A stretch of 64,000 nt of DNA from Streptomyces sp. P3. Lineage in GTDB: Bacteria; Actinomycetota; Actinomycetes; Streptomycetales; Streptomycetaceae. The position numbers were made by a program, and so were the translations under genes. The stretch spans positions 6,634,001-6,698,000 of the forward strand of contig NZ_CP028369.1 in assembly GCF_003032475.1 (NCBI RefSeq), written 5' to 3'. A model generated the notes under the pieces. That model ran no database searches. It was not told where the DNA came from and saw only the letters and a list, made by a program, of their open reading frames with translations. Position 1 is the first letter of the stretch. Each line of letters opens with the position of its first letter. This document shows, in pieces, positions 42,709 through 51,603 of this stretch.

Positions 42709-43460
42709 GCCCCACAAGCCACGCAGGCACGGTCGGCTCCGCCAGCACGGTCAGCCCCACGGGACCGGTGAACCCCACGGGACCGGTGAGTACCGCCGGC
42801 TTCGGCGCCGGCCCCCTCTCCCGCGCCGCCGCCCTGCTGCACACCCTCCTCGTCGTCGAAGCCCTGTTCCTCGCGGCGGCCGCCCCCGGCTTCGTCGGTC
42901 TGCTGCTCCTGGGCCCCGACCCGGCCAACCTGCCTCTCGCCGCGGTCTGCCTGGTGCCCCTCGGCCCCGCCTGCTCGGCGGCGCTCTACGCCCTGCGCCA
43001 CCGCAGCAGCGACCTCACCGACCTCCACCCGGCCCGCCTCTACCTGCGGGGGTGGCGTCTCAACGCGCTGCCCGCGCTGCGCATCGAGGCGCCCCTGCTG
43101 GCCTGGCTGACGGCGATCGTCTTCACGCTCACGCATTTCGCCGCCACCGGACTGCCCGGCTGGTGGGCGGTACTGCTCGGGGCGGTCGGCGTGGCATCGC
43201 TCCTCTGGGGGGCTCACGCGCTCGTCCTCACCTCGTTGTTCACGTTCCGCGCCCGCGACACCGCGCGCCTCGCCGCGTACTTCCTGCTGCGGCGAGGCAG
43301 CGTCACCGCGGCCGCGGCCTCCCTGCTCGTCCTGACGGGCGGCATGACCGCGCTGTTCACGGAGGCCCTGCCCGCGCTGCTGGCCGCTCCGCTGCTGCTC
43401 TCCCTGCTGCGGTCCAGCCGACCGATGATCGTCGAGACCCAGGAGGACTTCACCGCATGA
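42705..43460 (+). CDS. DUF624/YesL-like membrane protein
   Basis: The 251-residue membrane protein has a low-complexity N-terminus built from repeated TGPV units (VSPTGPVNPTGPVST), then about six hydrophobic helices and a DLTDLHPARLYLRGWRLNAL loop typical of YesL/DUF624. YesL proteins are found in operons with LplABC-type transporters in Firmicutes and actinobacteria; their role is unclear, probably an accessory to oligosaccharide uptake. It overlaps both neighbouring genes by 4 bases, so it is co-translated with GH39 and GH42. Confidence 0.85.
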   Translation: MSPTSHAGTVGSASTVSPTGPVNPTGPVSTAGFGAGPLSRAAALLHTLLVVEALFLAAAAPGFVGLLLLGPDPANLPLAAVCLVPLGPACSAALYALRHRSSDLTDLHPARLYLRGWRLNALPALRIEAPLLAWLTAIVFTLTHFAATGLPGWWAVLLGAVGVASLLWGAHALVLTSLFTFRARDTARLAAYFLLRRGSVTAAAASLLVLTGGMTALFTEALPALLAAPLLLSLLRSSRPMIVETQEDFTA

Positions 43461-45502
43461 CCACGCCCCGCACCGGAGAGGACGGCCGACTCCCGCACAC
43501 CGCCAGAATCTTGTACGGCGGGGACTACAACCCCGAGCAGTGGCCGACGGAGATCCAGGACGAGGACCACCGCCTGTTCACGCTCGCCGGCATCGACACC
43601 CTCACCGTCGGGGTGTTCAGCTGGTCGCTGACCCAAACCACCGAAACGGATTACGACTTCACGATGCTGGACCGGGTCCTCGACCGCGCCGCCACCGAGG
43701 GCCGCCGGGTCTGCCTTGCCACCGGGACGGCCGCGCTCCCGCCCTGGCTGGCGAAGAGGTATCCGGAGGCCAACCGCACCGACTTCGAAGGCCGCAGGCA
43801 CCGCTACGGCCAGCGGCACAACTTCTGCCCCAGCTCGACCGCGTACCGAAGGCTGTCCACGGCACTGGCCGGCCGCCTCGCCGAACGGTACGCCGCACAC
43901 CCGGCCTTGCTCGCCTGGCACGTCAACAACGAGTACGGAGGTGCTTGTTACTGCGAGCGCTGCGCCGAGGCGTTCCGTGACTGGCTGCGTGCCCGGCACG
44001 ACACGCTCGACGCCCTCAACGACGCCTGGTCGACCGCGTTCTGGTCGCACCGCTTCACCGACTGGGACGAGATCGAGCCCCCGAGCGCGCTCACCGAGCA
44101 CTGGCGCGGCCCCGACCACACGGCCTTCCAGGGCATCACCCTCGACTACCGGCGCTTCATGACCGACGCCCTGCTCGGCTGCTTCACCGCGGAGAAGGAG
44201 GCCATCCGCGCCCACGACCCGGACACACCGGTCACCACCAACCTCATGGGCGCCTACCGTCCCCTCGACTACCACCGCTGGGCGCCCCACCTGGACTTCG
44301 CCTCCTGGGACAACTACCCGCCCCTGGACGCCCCGCCCACCAGGGCGGCACTGGGCCACGACCTGATGCGCGGTCTCAAGGGCGGCGCGCCCTTCTGGCT
44401 GATGGAACAGACCCCGTCGACCACGGCATGCCGCGACGTCAACCCCCTGCGCCGCCCCGGCGAACTCCGGCTCGCCACGTGGCAGGCCGTCGCCCACGGC
44501 GCGGACGCCGCCCTCTACTTCCAGCTGCGCGCCGCACGCGGAGCGTGCGAGAAGTACCACGGCGCGGTCATCGGCCACGCGGGCCGCGACGACACCCGGG
44601 TGTTCCGTGAGGTGGCCTCACTCGGCGAGGAGCTGCGCACACTGGGTCCCGCCACGCTCGGCGGCCGGACCCCCGCCCGCACCGCCCTCCTGTTCGACTG
44701 GGACAGCTGGTGGGCCCTGGAGATCTCCGACGGACCCTCCCGGCTGGTCCGCTACACGGACGTCGTACACGCTTACTACCAGGCGGCTCGCGAGGCCGGC
44801 GCCGACGTGGACGTCGTACCCGTGACCGCCGACCTCACGCCGTACGACGTGGTCCTCGCCCCGGTGCTGCACCTCGTCGAGGCGGACCTCGCCTCCCGCC
44901 TCGAGGAGGTGGCCCGGCGCGGCGGAACCGTCCTCGCCACCTTCCTCACCGCCCGCTCCGACGTTCACGACCGGGCCTTCCTCACCGACGTCCCCGGTCC
45001 GCTGGCGCCGCTCCTGGGCATCCGCGTCGACGAATGGGACGCACGGCCCGAGGACGTCGAGAACCCGGTGCGGTTCACCGCGTTCACCGCCCGGGCCCGC
45101 CTGGTCTTCGAGATCGTCCGGCTGCGGGGCGCCGAAGCGGTGGCCCGCTACGGGGCGGACTTCTACGCCGGCACCCCGGCCGTGACCCGCAACGTCCACG
45201 GTGCCGGTCAGGCCTGGTACGTGGCGACGGCACTCGACCAGCCCGGCGTCGACCACGTCGTCCGCAGCGTCCTCGCCCGCCACGGCCTGATCGGCCCGCA
45301 TGCCGGCCACCGCGGGGTGGAGACCGCCACCCGTGTCACCCCGGACGGCACCCGCCTTCTCTTCCTGCTCAACCACGGCGCCGAACCGGCCCGCCTCACC
45401 GCGCACGCTGCGGCCGTCGACCTCCTCACCGGCAAGCGGCACGACCAGGGCGCGGCGCTGGTGCTGGACCCGCGGGGCGTGGCCGTCCTGCGACTTCAGT
45501 AG
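43457..45502 (+). CDS. GH42 beta-galactosidase
   Basis: The 681-residue GH42 enzyme starts its barrel with ILYGGDYNPEQWP. It has acid/base Glu159 in AWHVNNEYGG, the metal-site cysteines (CYCERC, about 165-170, and an earlier Cys124), and nucleophile Glu317 in FWLMEQTPS. A trimerisation domain (about 400-600) and a C-terminal sheet follow. GH42 enzymes act on beta-galactosides or beta/alpha-linked side chains of plant polymers. No signal peptide is seen, so the substrate is imported. The gene overlaps the convergent GH67 gene by 7 bases at the stop. Confidence 0.95.
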   Translation: MTTPRTGEDGRLPHTARILYGGDYNPEQWPTEIQDEDHRLFTLAGIDTLTVGVFSWSLTQTTETDYDFTMLDRVLDRAATEGRRVCLATGTAALPPWLAKRYPEANRTDFEGRRHRYGQRHNFCPSSTAYRRLSTALAGRLAERYAAHPALLAWHVNNEYGGACYCERCAEAFRDWLRARHDTLDALNDAWSTAFWSHRFTDWDEIEPPSALTEHWRGPDHTAFQGITLDYRRFMTDALLGCFTAEKEAIRAHDPDTPVTTNLMGAYRPLDYHRWAPHLDFASWDNYPPLDAPPTRAALGHDLMRGLKGGAPFWLMEQTPSTTACRDVNPLRRPGELRLATWQAVAHGADAALYFQLRAARGACEKYHGAVIGHAGRDDTRVFREVASLGEELRTLGPATLGGRTPARTALLFDWDSWWALEISDGPSRLVRYTDVVHAYYQAAREAGADVDVVPVTADLTPYDVVLAPVLHLVEADLASRLEEVARRGGTVLATFLTARSDVHDRAFLTDVPGPLAPLLGIRVDEWDARPEDVENPVRFTAFTARARLVFEIVRLRGAEAVARYGADFYAGTPAVTRNVHGAGQAWYVATALDQPGVDHVVRSVLARHGLIGPHAGHRGVETATRVTPDGTRLLFLLNHGAEPARLTAHAAAVDLLTGKRHDQGAALVLDPRGVAVLRLQ

Positions 45503-47556
45503 ATCGTGCGGCCCCGCTCGTCGGCGACGCCGGACTTCCGCAGGAAGTAACTGTTCACCTGGTCGCGCCACTCCCGTGCGCAGCGCACCTGCTCCTCGTA
45601 CCGCTCCGCCACCCGCGCATGGCGGGCCGGTTCGACCAGGTCCGCGAGGCCCGCCCACACCCGGCGGGCCTCCTCGGCCTCCGCCACACCCTCGAAGTGC
45701 GTGTCGTAGATGTGTTGCACAACCGTCTTCCCGCTGTTCAGCACATGCCCGTACGGCACGTGGTGGAAGAACAGCAGCAACTCGTCCGGACAGGAGCCGG
45801 GCGACTCGTACAGCTCGGCCCACGGCTCGGCGTACTGCGCCGCGTACCCGGTGCCGGTGGCGGCGCTGCGGTCGACACCGATGCCGTCCCGGTCCGCGAA
45901 GTGGTACGTCCCCCAGGGGCTGTACTCGTAGCCGTCGACGCCGGGTCCGTAATGATGCCCCGGCTGCACCATGAAGCCCACGCCCAGCGGCGCGGTGTAC
46001 TTCTCGTAGGTCCGCCACGAGCCGTGCAGCACCGTGCGCAGCCCGTCCGCCAGGCGTTCGGCGGCGGACGGGAAGGTCAGCGCGATCCACTCGTCCAGGA
46101 TCCGACGGGGCTCGGCGTCCGGCTGCCAGGCCAGCCGCCCGAAGGTGTAGAGGTTCGCCTGCGCCAGCGGATGCCCGGTCCAGAACGGGTCGTCCCCCAC
46201 GTTGGACACGGCCACCATGCCGCCCCGAGCCGACTCGCCCACTGCCGGACCGTGTTCGCCCTCGGGCCGGAACCGCAGCACCTCGCTCCACATCGGCCCG
46301 AGCCAGCACACGTGCCGCTGCTGCCCGGTGTACTCCTGCGTGGCCTGCACCTCGACGGCGACCCGTGTGCGAGGCAGCGCGCCGAGCACCGGCGAGACCG
46401 GCTCGCGCACCTGGAAGTCCATCGGCCCGTGTTTCACCTGGAGCACGGCGTTGTCCGCGAACTCCCCGTCGAGCGGAGCGAAGTGGTCGTACGCCGCACG
46501 CGCACGGTCCGAGGAGCGGTCCCGCCAGTCCTGCCGGTGGTCGTACACGAACGCCCGCCAGTGGACGGTGCCCCCGTGCGGCGCGAGCGCCGCGGCCAGC
46601 ATGTTCGCCCCGTCCGCGTGGGAGCGGCCGTAGGTGAACGGGCCCGGCTGCCCCTCGGAGTCGGCCTTGACCACGAACCCCCCGAAGTCCGGGACGGCCG
46701 CGTACACCCCGTGCGCCGCCTGCGCCCACCACTCGCGCACCGCGGTGTCCAGCGGGTCGGCGCAGGCCTGCCCCCCGAGCAGGACCGGCGAGGCGAAGTT
46801 CACCGACAGATGGGTCCGGACGCCGTAGGGGCGCAACGCGTCGGCGATGCGCGCGACGTCGCCGACACGGTCGGTGAGCAGGTGCGCCTCGGCCTCGTGC
46901 ACGTTGACGTTGTTGACCGAGACGGCGTTGATCCCGCAGGCGGCCAGCAGCCTGCCGTACCCCCGGACGCGCTCCAGGTCCGCAACGGCCGACCCGTCCC
47001 GCCAGAACAGCGAGCCGCCCGCGTAACCGCGCTCCACCTGGCCCATGACCGGGTGCACGGCCACGTTGTCCCAGTGGTCCAGCATCCGCAGTTCCGTCGC
47101 GGGTCGGTGCGCCTCGGGTGTGCGGTCGCCCCGGAAGGCGTCCTCGCCGAGCCGCACGACGTGGAACAGGCCGTACAGCAGGCCCCGTCGACCGGTCGCC
47201 GTGACCGTGGTCGTACCGTCGGCCCGCCCGTGGACGAATCCCTCCTCGCCCAGGTTCGCGAGGAGCGCGGGGTCCGTGTGCCGGCCGGCGCTCCCGTCGT
47301 GCGCCACACGCAGCACGAGATCATACGATCCGTCCGAAACATCCCGAACATCCCGAACATCCCGAGCACCCCGGGTGCCGCGGACGACCGCCCCGCCGAA
47401 GAGGGCGCATCCCCGGGCCACCTCACCATGGACCGTCTCCACCAGCGGGCCCGAGCCGTCCACCAGCGTTCGACGGGTTCCCAGCGGGCGCCACACCTCC
47501 CGCGGCAGCCAGGCGGGGTCGACCCCCGCCGGCAGAACGGGCACGGTGGTCGGCAT
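45496..47556 (-). CDS. aguA: GH67 alpha-glucuronidase
   Basis: The 686-residue enzyme removes 4-O-methylglucuronic acid from the non-reducing end of aldouronates. An N-terminal sandwich (GRRGLLYGLFHVVRLGED) leads to the barrel with VNNVNVHE, the family hallmark ADSEGQPGPFTYGRSHADGANML, and LGPMWSEVLRFRPEGE, and a helical C-terminal domain with VPYGHVLNSGKTVVQHIYDTHFEG. It is cytosolic. The start ATG 47556 has GGAGG immediately upstream. A short tandem repeat in the DNA encodes ARDVRDVRDVSD near residue 65. It faces the GH42 gene, and the two stops overlap. Confidence 0.95.
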   Translation of the reverse strand: MPTTVPVLPAGVDPAWLPREVWRPLGTRRTLVDGSGPLVETVHGEVARGCALFGGAVVRGTRGARDVRDVRDVSDGSYDLVLRVAHDGSAGRHTDPALLANLGEEGFVHGRADGTTTVTATGRRGLLYGLFHVVRLGEDAFRGDRTPEAHRPATELRMLDHWDNVAVHPVMGQVERGYAGGSLFWRDGSAVADLERVRGYGRLLAACGINAVSVNNVNVHEAEAHLLTDRVGDVARIADALRPYGVRTHLSVNFASPVLLGGQACADPLDTAVREWWAQAAHGVYAAVPDFGGFVVKADSEGQPGPFTYGRSHADGANMLAAALAPHGGTVHWRAFVYDHRQDWRDRSSDRARAAYDHFAPLDGEFADNAVLQVKHGPMDFQVREPVSPVLGALPRTRVAVEVQATQEYTGQQRHVCWLGPMWSEVLRFRPEGEHGPAVGESARGGMVAVSNVGDDPFWTGHPLAQANLYTFGRLAWQPDAEPRRILDEWIALTFPSAAERLADGLRTVLHGSWRTYEKYTAPLGVGFMVQPGHHYGPGVDGYEYSPWGTYHFADRDGIGVDRSAATGTGYAAQYAEPWAELYESPGSCPDELLLFFHHVPYGHVLNSGKTVVQHIYDTHFEGVAEAEEARRVWAGLADLVEPARHARVAERYEEQVRCAREWRDQVNSYFLRKSGVADERGRTIY

Positions 47557-47595
47557 GGTTCCTCCATCCTGCGCGGCACGCCCGGGGTCTGCCCT

Positions 47596-47606
47596 GGAAC
47601 TGTTCC
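47596..47606. promoter_or_regulatory. Perfect palindrome GGAACTGTTCC upstream of GH67
   Basis: The 80-base gap before GH67 holds GGAACTGTTCC and, at 47622-47631, GTTCCCGAAC with complementary GTTC/GAAC arms. Both are plausible operator half-sites for control of alpha-glucuronidase. Confidence 0.4.
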
Positions 47607-47636
47607 GAAGGCGCTTGCACGGTTCCCGAACGGGTC

Positions 47637-48161
47637 CTACGCGATGGCTGCGCCGGCGCCGCGGGCAGCGCCGATGAGGTCGGTGAGCCCGGCGTCGTCG
47701 TACACCGAAATGTCGACGTAAGCGCCTTCGGGCAGGTCGAAGTCCTCCACCTCGTAGTCGAGTACCGCGGAGGTCCCGGGCGGGCTGAACGTGCCCAGGG
47801 TGTGCGTCGAGCCGCCGGAGGTGTAGCTGACGCGGACGTAGTACGTGTCCCCGTCGTTGGCGGTGTCGTACACCCACAGCTTCTCGTCGTTCGGGTGGAA
47901 CTCCACCTTGCCGACGAACGAACCGGAGGCGGTGAGCTCCATCTTCACCGCGTAGCCGCCCGCGTCGTTCGCGAAGTACGTGTTGTCGAACGGGTCCGTG
48001 AGGTTGCCGCCGCTGCAGGGGCAGGCGTCGGTGTCGTAGTAGTACGCGCGAAACGTCGGGTTCGGGCTGTATGCCTGTGCCGGAGTCGCCGTCGCGAACA
48101 GGGCTCCCGTCCCCAGCGCCGCTCCCGCCAGCAGTCCCGTGCACCGCTTGATGAAGTCCAT
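47637..48161 (-). CDS. Small secreted protein of unknown function
   Basis: The 174-residue protein has a clear Sec signal (KRCTGLLAGAALGTGALFA...) ending at AQA, then a mature domain rich in Tyr, Asp, Thr and Gly with predicted beta strands: TFRAYYYDTDACPC, GGYAVKMELTASG, LWVYDTANDGDTYYVRV, VLDYEVEDFDLPEG and ISVYDDAGL. This suggests a small extracellular beta-sandwich, perhaps a carbohydrate- or wall-associated protein. I recognise no family. It lies 80 bases upstream of the GH67 gene on the same strand. Confidence 0.8.
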   Translation of the reverse strand: MDFIKRCTGLLAGAALGTGALFATATPAQAYSPNPTFRAYYYDTDACPCSGGNLTDPFDNTYFANDAGGYAVKMELTASGSFVGKVEFHPNDEKLWVYDTANDGDTYYVRVSYTSGGSTHTLGTFSPPGTSAVLDYEVEDFDLPEGAYVDISVYDDAGLTDLIGAARGAGAAIA

Positions 48162-48858
48162 CGCCGCCTGCCCCCTTCATGAAGGACCGCCCGCCTCCCG
48201 CGAAACGGCCCGTCCACCGTGGAACACGGGTGACGCCCGGCACGGTGGGCGATCGCTGTCGGTCACCACATCATGACAGCAACTCCGCCTCGGCAACGCG
48301 CACTTGACTCATCGAGCCGCCCCTTCCCCGGTGCGCGCGCCGGCGCGTGGGCCTCGCGGGTGATCGAGGCCCACGCGAGCACCTCGCGGGCCTTCGCCCG
48401 GGGGCGCGGGCGGAGTCCGTCCCCGCCGGGTGTCGGCGTGCGGCCCGGTCCGCCACGCCGAGCGCCGACGCGGCCGGGGCCCGCCGCCCTGCGGAAGGTT
48501 CCCCCGCGGCCTGCGTCAAGCACCCGTCGCGCCCGGCACGCCCGCCCGGTTCGGACGCGAGGCCACCGGCGGACCGTCCCACCCGGTGGCCGCCCGCGCC
48601 CGGGAGGTCGCCGGTCCCCGCCCCCCTGCCCTGGCCCTGGTACTTCCGCGCGCCCCTCGCGCGACCCCGTGCGCAACCCCCCGCGCCCGCGTCCGTACCG
48701 TCCGTTACCGATCGTTTCGCCACACTCCGTGTCTCTGTGCAACCGGGCGGATACTGTTCAACCTCTTGACGGGAGGCAACGCGAACGGCTCAGCTTAGAG
48801 TTCACTAGTTGGACATAGACGGGGTTTCATGATGCGGCCCCGTGCGCAGGAGGTCGTC
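48162..48858. other. Long intergenic region before the ROK regulator
   Basis: Nearly 700 very GC-rich bases separate the divergent secreted-protein and ROK genes. Long overlapping frames on both strands have arginine/proline-rich translations without motifs, typical of non-coding GC-rich DNA. The last 100 bases become AT-richer (TTGACG at about 48764, TTAGAGTTCACTAG near the gene), consistent with the rok promoter. Confidence 0.5.
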
Positions 48859-50058
48859 GTGGAGACTCCGGGGTCGCAGTCGTCGCTGCACCGAGCCAAC
48901 CTGGAGCGGGTCGTACGCGCCGTGCGTCTGGCCGGATCCCTCACACAGGCGGAGATCGCCCGGGCGACCGGCCTGTCCGCCGCGACCGTCTCCAACATCG
49001 TGCGCGAGTTGAAGGACGGCGGCACGGTGGAGGTGACGCCCACCTCGGCCGGTGGACGAAGGGCCCGCAGCGTCAGTCTGAGCGGCGACGCCGGCATCGT
49101 CATAGGGGTCGATTTCGGGCACACGCACCTCCGGGTGGCCGTGGGCAACCTGGCCCATCAGGTCCTCGCGGAGGAGTCCGAGCCGCTGGACGTGGACGCC
49201 TCGTCGACGCAGGGCTTCGACCGGGCGGAACAGCTGGTCAGCCGGTTGATCGAGGCCACCGGGGTGGACCGTGCGAAGATCGCGGGAGTCGGTCTGGGGG
49301 TGCCCGGGCCGATCGATCTGGAGTCCGGCACGCTCGGTTCGTCCGCCATACTGCCCGGCTGGATCGGCACCCGGCCCGCACAGGAGATGAGAGGCCGGCT
49401 CGGCGTGCCCGTGCACGTGGACAACGACGCCAACCTCGGGGCCCTCGGCGAGATGGTCTGGGGCAGCGGCCGGGGCGTGCGCGACCTTGCCTACATCAAG
49501 GTCGCCAGCGGTGTCGGAGCCGGTCTGGTGATCGAGGGGAAGATCTACCGCGGACCCGGCGGGACCGCAGGAGAAATCGGGCATATTACACTTGACGAGT
49601 CCGGCCCGGTCTGCCGCTGCGGAAACCGGGGCTGCCTGGAGACCTTCGCGGCCGCGCGCTACGTGCTCCCGCTCCTGCAGTCCAGTCACGGCACGGATCT
49701 GACGATGGAAGGCGTCGTGCGGCTGGCCAGGGACGGAGATCCGGGCTGCCGTCGGGTGATCGCCGACGTCGGCCGACACGTCGGCAGTGGAGTGGCCAAT
49801 CTCTGCAATCTGCTGAACCCGAGCCGGGTGGTCCTGGGCGGTGATCTCGCCGAGGCGGGAGAGCTGGTGCTCGGTCCGATAAGGGAGTCCGTCGGCCGCT
49901 ACGCGATCCCGAGTGCGGCGCGTCAACTCTCCGTTCTCCCCGGGGCACTTGGGGGCCGTGCCGAGGTGCTCGGAGCGCTTGCTCTCGCACTGAGCGAGAT
50001 GGGCGATTCGACCCTTTTGGACGGCACGCTGACTGTAGCCACGCCTGCCTTCACTTAG
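48859..50058 (+). CDS. rok7B7: ROK-family transcriptional regulator next to xylFGH
   Basis: The 399-residue regulator has an N-terminal winged helix (LTQAEIARATGLSAATVSNIVREL, about 28-51) and a ROK sugar-kinase fold: D85-FG in VIGVDFGHTHLRV, DNDAN at 188-192, GEIGH ending at His242, and the zinc motif CRCGNRGCLE with Cys252, 254 and 259. I chose GTG 48859 because AGGAGG at 48848-48853 is well placed. Its position before xylFGH matches Rok7B7 (SCO6008) of S. coelicolor, reported to affect xylose use, carbon catabolite repression and antibiotic production. It probably controls xylF directly, with a sugar as effector. Confidence 0.93.
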   Translation: METPGSQSSLHRANLERVVRAVRLAGSLTQAEIARATGLSAATVSNIVRELKDGGTVEVTPTSAGGRRARSVSLSGDAGIVIGVDFGHTHLRVAVGNLAHQVLAEESEPLDVDASSTQGFDRAEQLVSRLIEATGVDRAKIAGVGLGVPGPIDLESGTLGSSAILPGWIGTRPAQEMRGRLGVPVHVDNDANLGALGEMVWGSGRGVRDLAYIKVASGVGAGLVIEGKIYRGPGGTAGEIGHITLDESGPVCRCGNRGCLETFAAARYVLPLLQSSHGTDLTMEGVVRLARDGDPGCRRVIADVGRHVGSGVANLCNLLNPSRVVLGGDLAEAGELVLGPIRESVGRYAIPSAARQLSVLPGALGGRAEVLGALALALSEMGDSTLLDGTLTVATPAFT

Positions 50059-50087
50059 AGAACGAATAACGCCGTTGCCATCTCGTT

Positions 50088-50099
50088 AAGTATTTACTT
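50088..50099. promoter_or_regulatory. Palindrome AAGTA-TT-TACTT in the xylF promoter
   Basis: This AT-rich inverted repeat stands out in the 122-base rok-xylF gap, directly before TTGACG (50101-50106), a good -35 hexamer. An operator for the neighbouring ROK regulator is the obvious suggestion. Confidence 0.5.
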
Positions 50100-50141
50100 C
50101 TTGACGCCGAACTTGCGGCCGAGTTGACTTCGAGCCACCTC

Positions 50142-50159
50142 GGCCGCAGCGCTGCGGCC
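50142..50159. promoter_or_regulatory. 18-base GC palindrome in the xylF leader
   Basis: GGCCGCAGCGCTGCGGCC is a perfect palindrome 5 bases before the AGGGAGG ribosome-binding site of xylF. In mRNA it could fold beside the ribosome-binding site, or it could be a protein site. Confidence 0.45.
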
Positions 50160-50180
50160 CTGTCAGGGAGGCACACCCCA

Positions 50181-51281
50181 ATGAACGCAACGATGCGTAG
50201 AGTCGTGATCGGCGCCACCGCCGTGTCCATGGCGCTGTCGATTGCCGCGTGCGGCAAGGCCGGCGACGACAAGGACAGCGACTCCGGCAGCAGCAGCTCG
50301 GGCGACAAGTCCATCGGCCTGCTGCTTCCCGACAGCGTCACCGCGCGGTACGAGAAGTTCGACAAGCCGTACTTCGACGCCAAGGTCAAGGCGCTCTGCT
50401 CCGACTGCAAGCTCGAGTACGCCAACGCCGCGGCCGACCCGGCCAAGCAGGCGCAGCAGGTCAGCAGCATGGTCACCAAGGGCGTGAAGGTCATCGTGAT
50501 CTCCGCCCAGGACTCCGCCGCGATCAAGTCCTCGATCCAGTCCGCGGTCGACAAGGGCGTCAAGGTCGTCGCGTACGACCGTCTCGCCCAGGGCCCGGTC
50601 AGCGCCTACGTCTCCTTCGACAACGTCAAGGTCGGCGAGCTGCAGGGCCAGGCCCTCCTCGACGCCCTCGGCGCGAAGGCGACCCCCACCTCCAAGATCG
50701 TCATGATCAACGGTGACGACGCCGACCCGAACGCCGGCCAGTTCAAGCAGGGTGCGCACAAGGTCCTCGACGGCAAGGTCGACATCGCCTACGAGCAGTC
50801 CGGCCTCTGGAAGGACACCGTCGCCGCCCAGAAGATGTCCGCCGCCATCACCCAGCTGGGCGCCAAGAACATCGCGGGCGTCTACGCCGCCAACGACGGC
50901 ATGGCCGGTGGCATCGCCAACACCCTCAAGGGCGCGAAGATCAGCGGCATCCCGCTGACCGGCCAGGACGCGGAGCTCGCGGGCATCCAGCGCATCGTCG
51001 CCGGCACCCAGTCCTCCACCGTCTACAAGGCCTTCAAGCCGGAGGCCGAGGCCGCCGCCCAGCTCGCGGTCGACCTGCTCAACGGCAAGGACATCAAGGG
51101 CGCCGCCTCCGAGACGCTCACCAGCGGCTCCGGCGACAAGGTTCCCTCGCAGCTGCTGACCCCGGTGTCGGTCACCAAGGCCAACATCAAGGACACGGTC
51201 GTCAAGGACGGTCTCTACACCGTCGCCGACATCTGCACCGCCGAGTACGCCGCCGCCTGCAAGGCCGCCGGCCTCCAGTAA
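50181..51281 (+). CDS. xylF: Xylose ABC transporter substrate-binding lipoprotein
   Basis: The 366-residue periplasmic-binding-protein-like lipoprotein has a signal ending in the lipobox SIAAC, a Ser/Gly/Asp-rich tether, and a type-I fold of the XylF/RbsB class: IGLLLPDSVTARYEKFDKPYF, VSSMVTKGVKVIVISAQD, KVVAYDRLAQG, and the hinge part AANDGMAGGIANTLK. It captures xylose outside the membrane for XylGH. AGGGAGG precedes ATG 50181. A palindromic promoter region and the rok gene lie upstream. An inverted repeat follows, which may lower expression of xylG and xylH relative to this receptor. Confidence 0.95.
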   Translation: MNATMRRVVIGATAVSMALSIAACGKAGDDKDSDSGSSSSGDKSIGLLLPDSVTARYEKFDKPYFDAKVKALCSDCKLEYANAAADPAKQAQQVSSMVTKGVKVIVISAQDSAAIKSSIQSAVDKGVKVVAYDRLAQGPVSAYVSFDNVKVGELQGQALLDALGAKATPTSKIVMINGDDADPNAGQFKQGAHKVLDGKVDIAYEQSGLWKDTVAAQKMSAAITQLGAKNIAGVYAANDGMAGGIANTLKGAKISGIPLTGQDAELAGIQRIVAGTQSSTVYKAFKPEAEAAAQLAVDLLNGKDIKGAASETLTSGSGDKVPSQLLTPVSVTKANIKDTVVKDGLYTVADICTAEYAAACKAAGLQ

Positions 51282-51293
51282 CGGCTCCCGGCC

Positions 51294-51352
51294 CCGAGGG
51301 CCCCGCCCGGACCGCGCCGCACACCGCGCCGCTCCCCGAAACCGGCCCTCGG
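51294..51352. promoter_or_regulatory. Inverted repeat in the xylF-xylG gap, possible attenuating hairpin
   Basis: CCGAGGGCC (51294-51302) pairs with GGCCCTCGG (51344-51352). The 322-base gap (51282-51603) holds no gene. Such hairpins after binding-protein genes commonly give more receptor than membrane component. Confidence 0.5.
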
Positions 51353-51603
51353 GACCGCCGACCGCCCCGCGGTCCCGTGAGACCTGTCCGACGCCCGCCC
51401 CTCTTCACACCCCGCTGCCGGGGCGGGTGTCGGACGGAACCGTTGCCCCAGCGAGAGGACCGTTGCCAAGCGCAGCGGATTCACGCATGTTCATCTTGTA
51501 AACCTCGTGCGTCGACGTCGCCCCGCGGCGTCGGCCACATCCCTCCGCGCCTGTCTTTGCGCGCGGCATCCCCGCCGGTCAGGCGGCGAAGGAGATGGTT
51601 CAC

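Noticed and set aside
42744..42800. Repeat in the YesL-like gene (ACGGGACCGGTGA units) as a regulatory repeat
   Set aside because: It is in frame and simply encodes the TGPV-rich N-terminus.
48273..48818. Plus-strand frame before the ROK gene (181 codons)
   Set aside because: It is an Arg/Pro/Ser-rich translation without motifs, overlaps other equally long frames on both strands, and has no ribosome-binding site.
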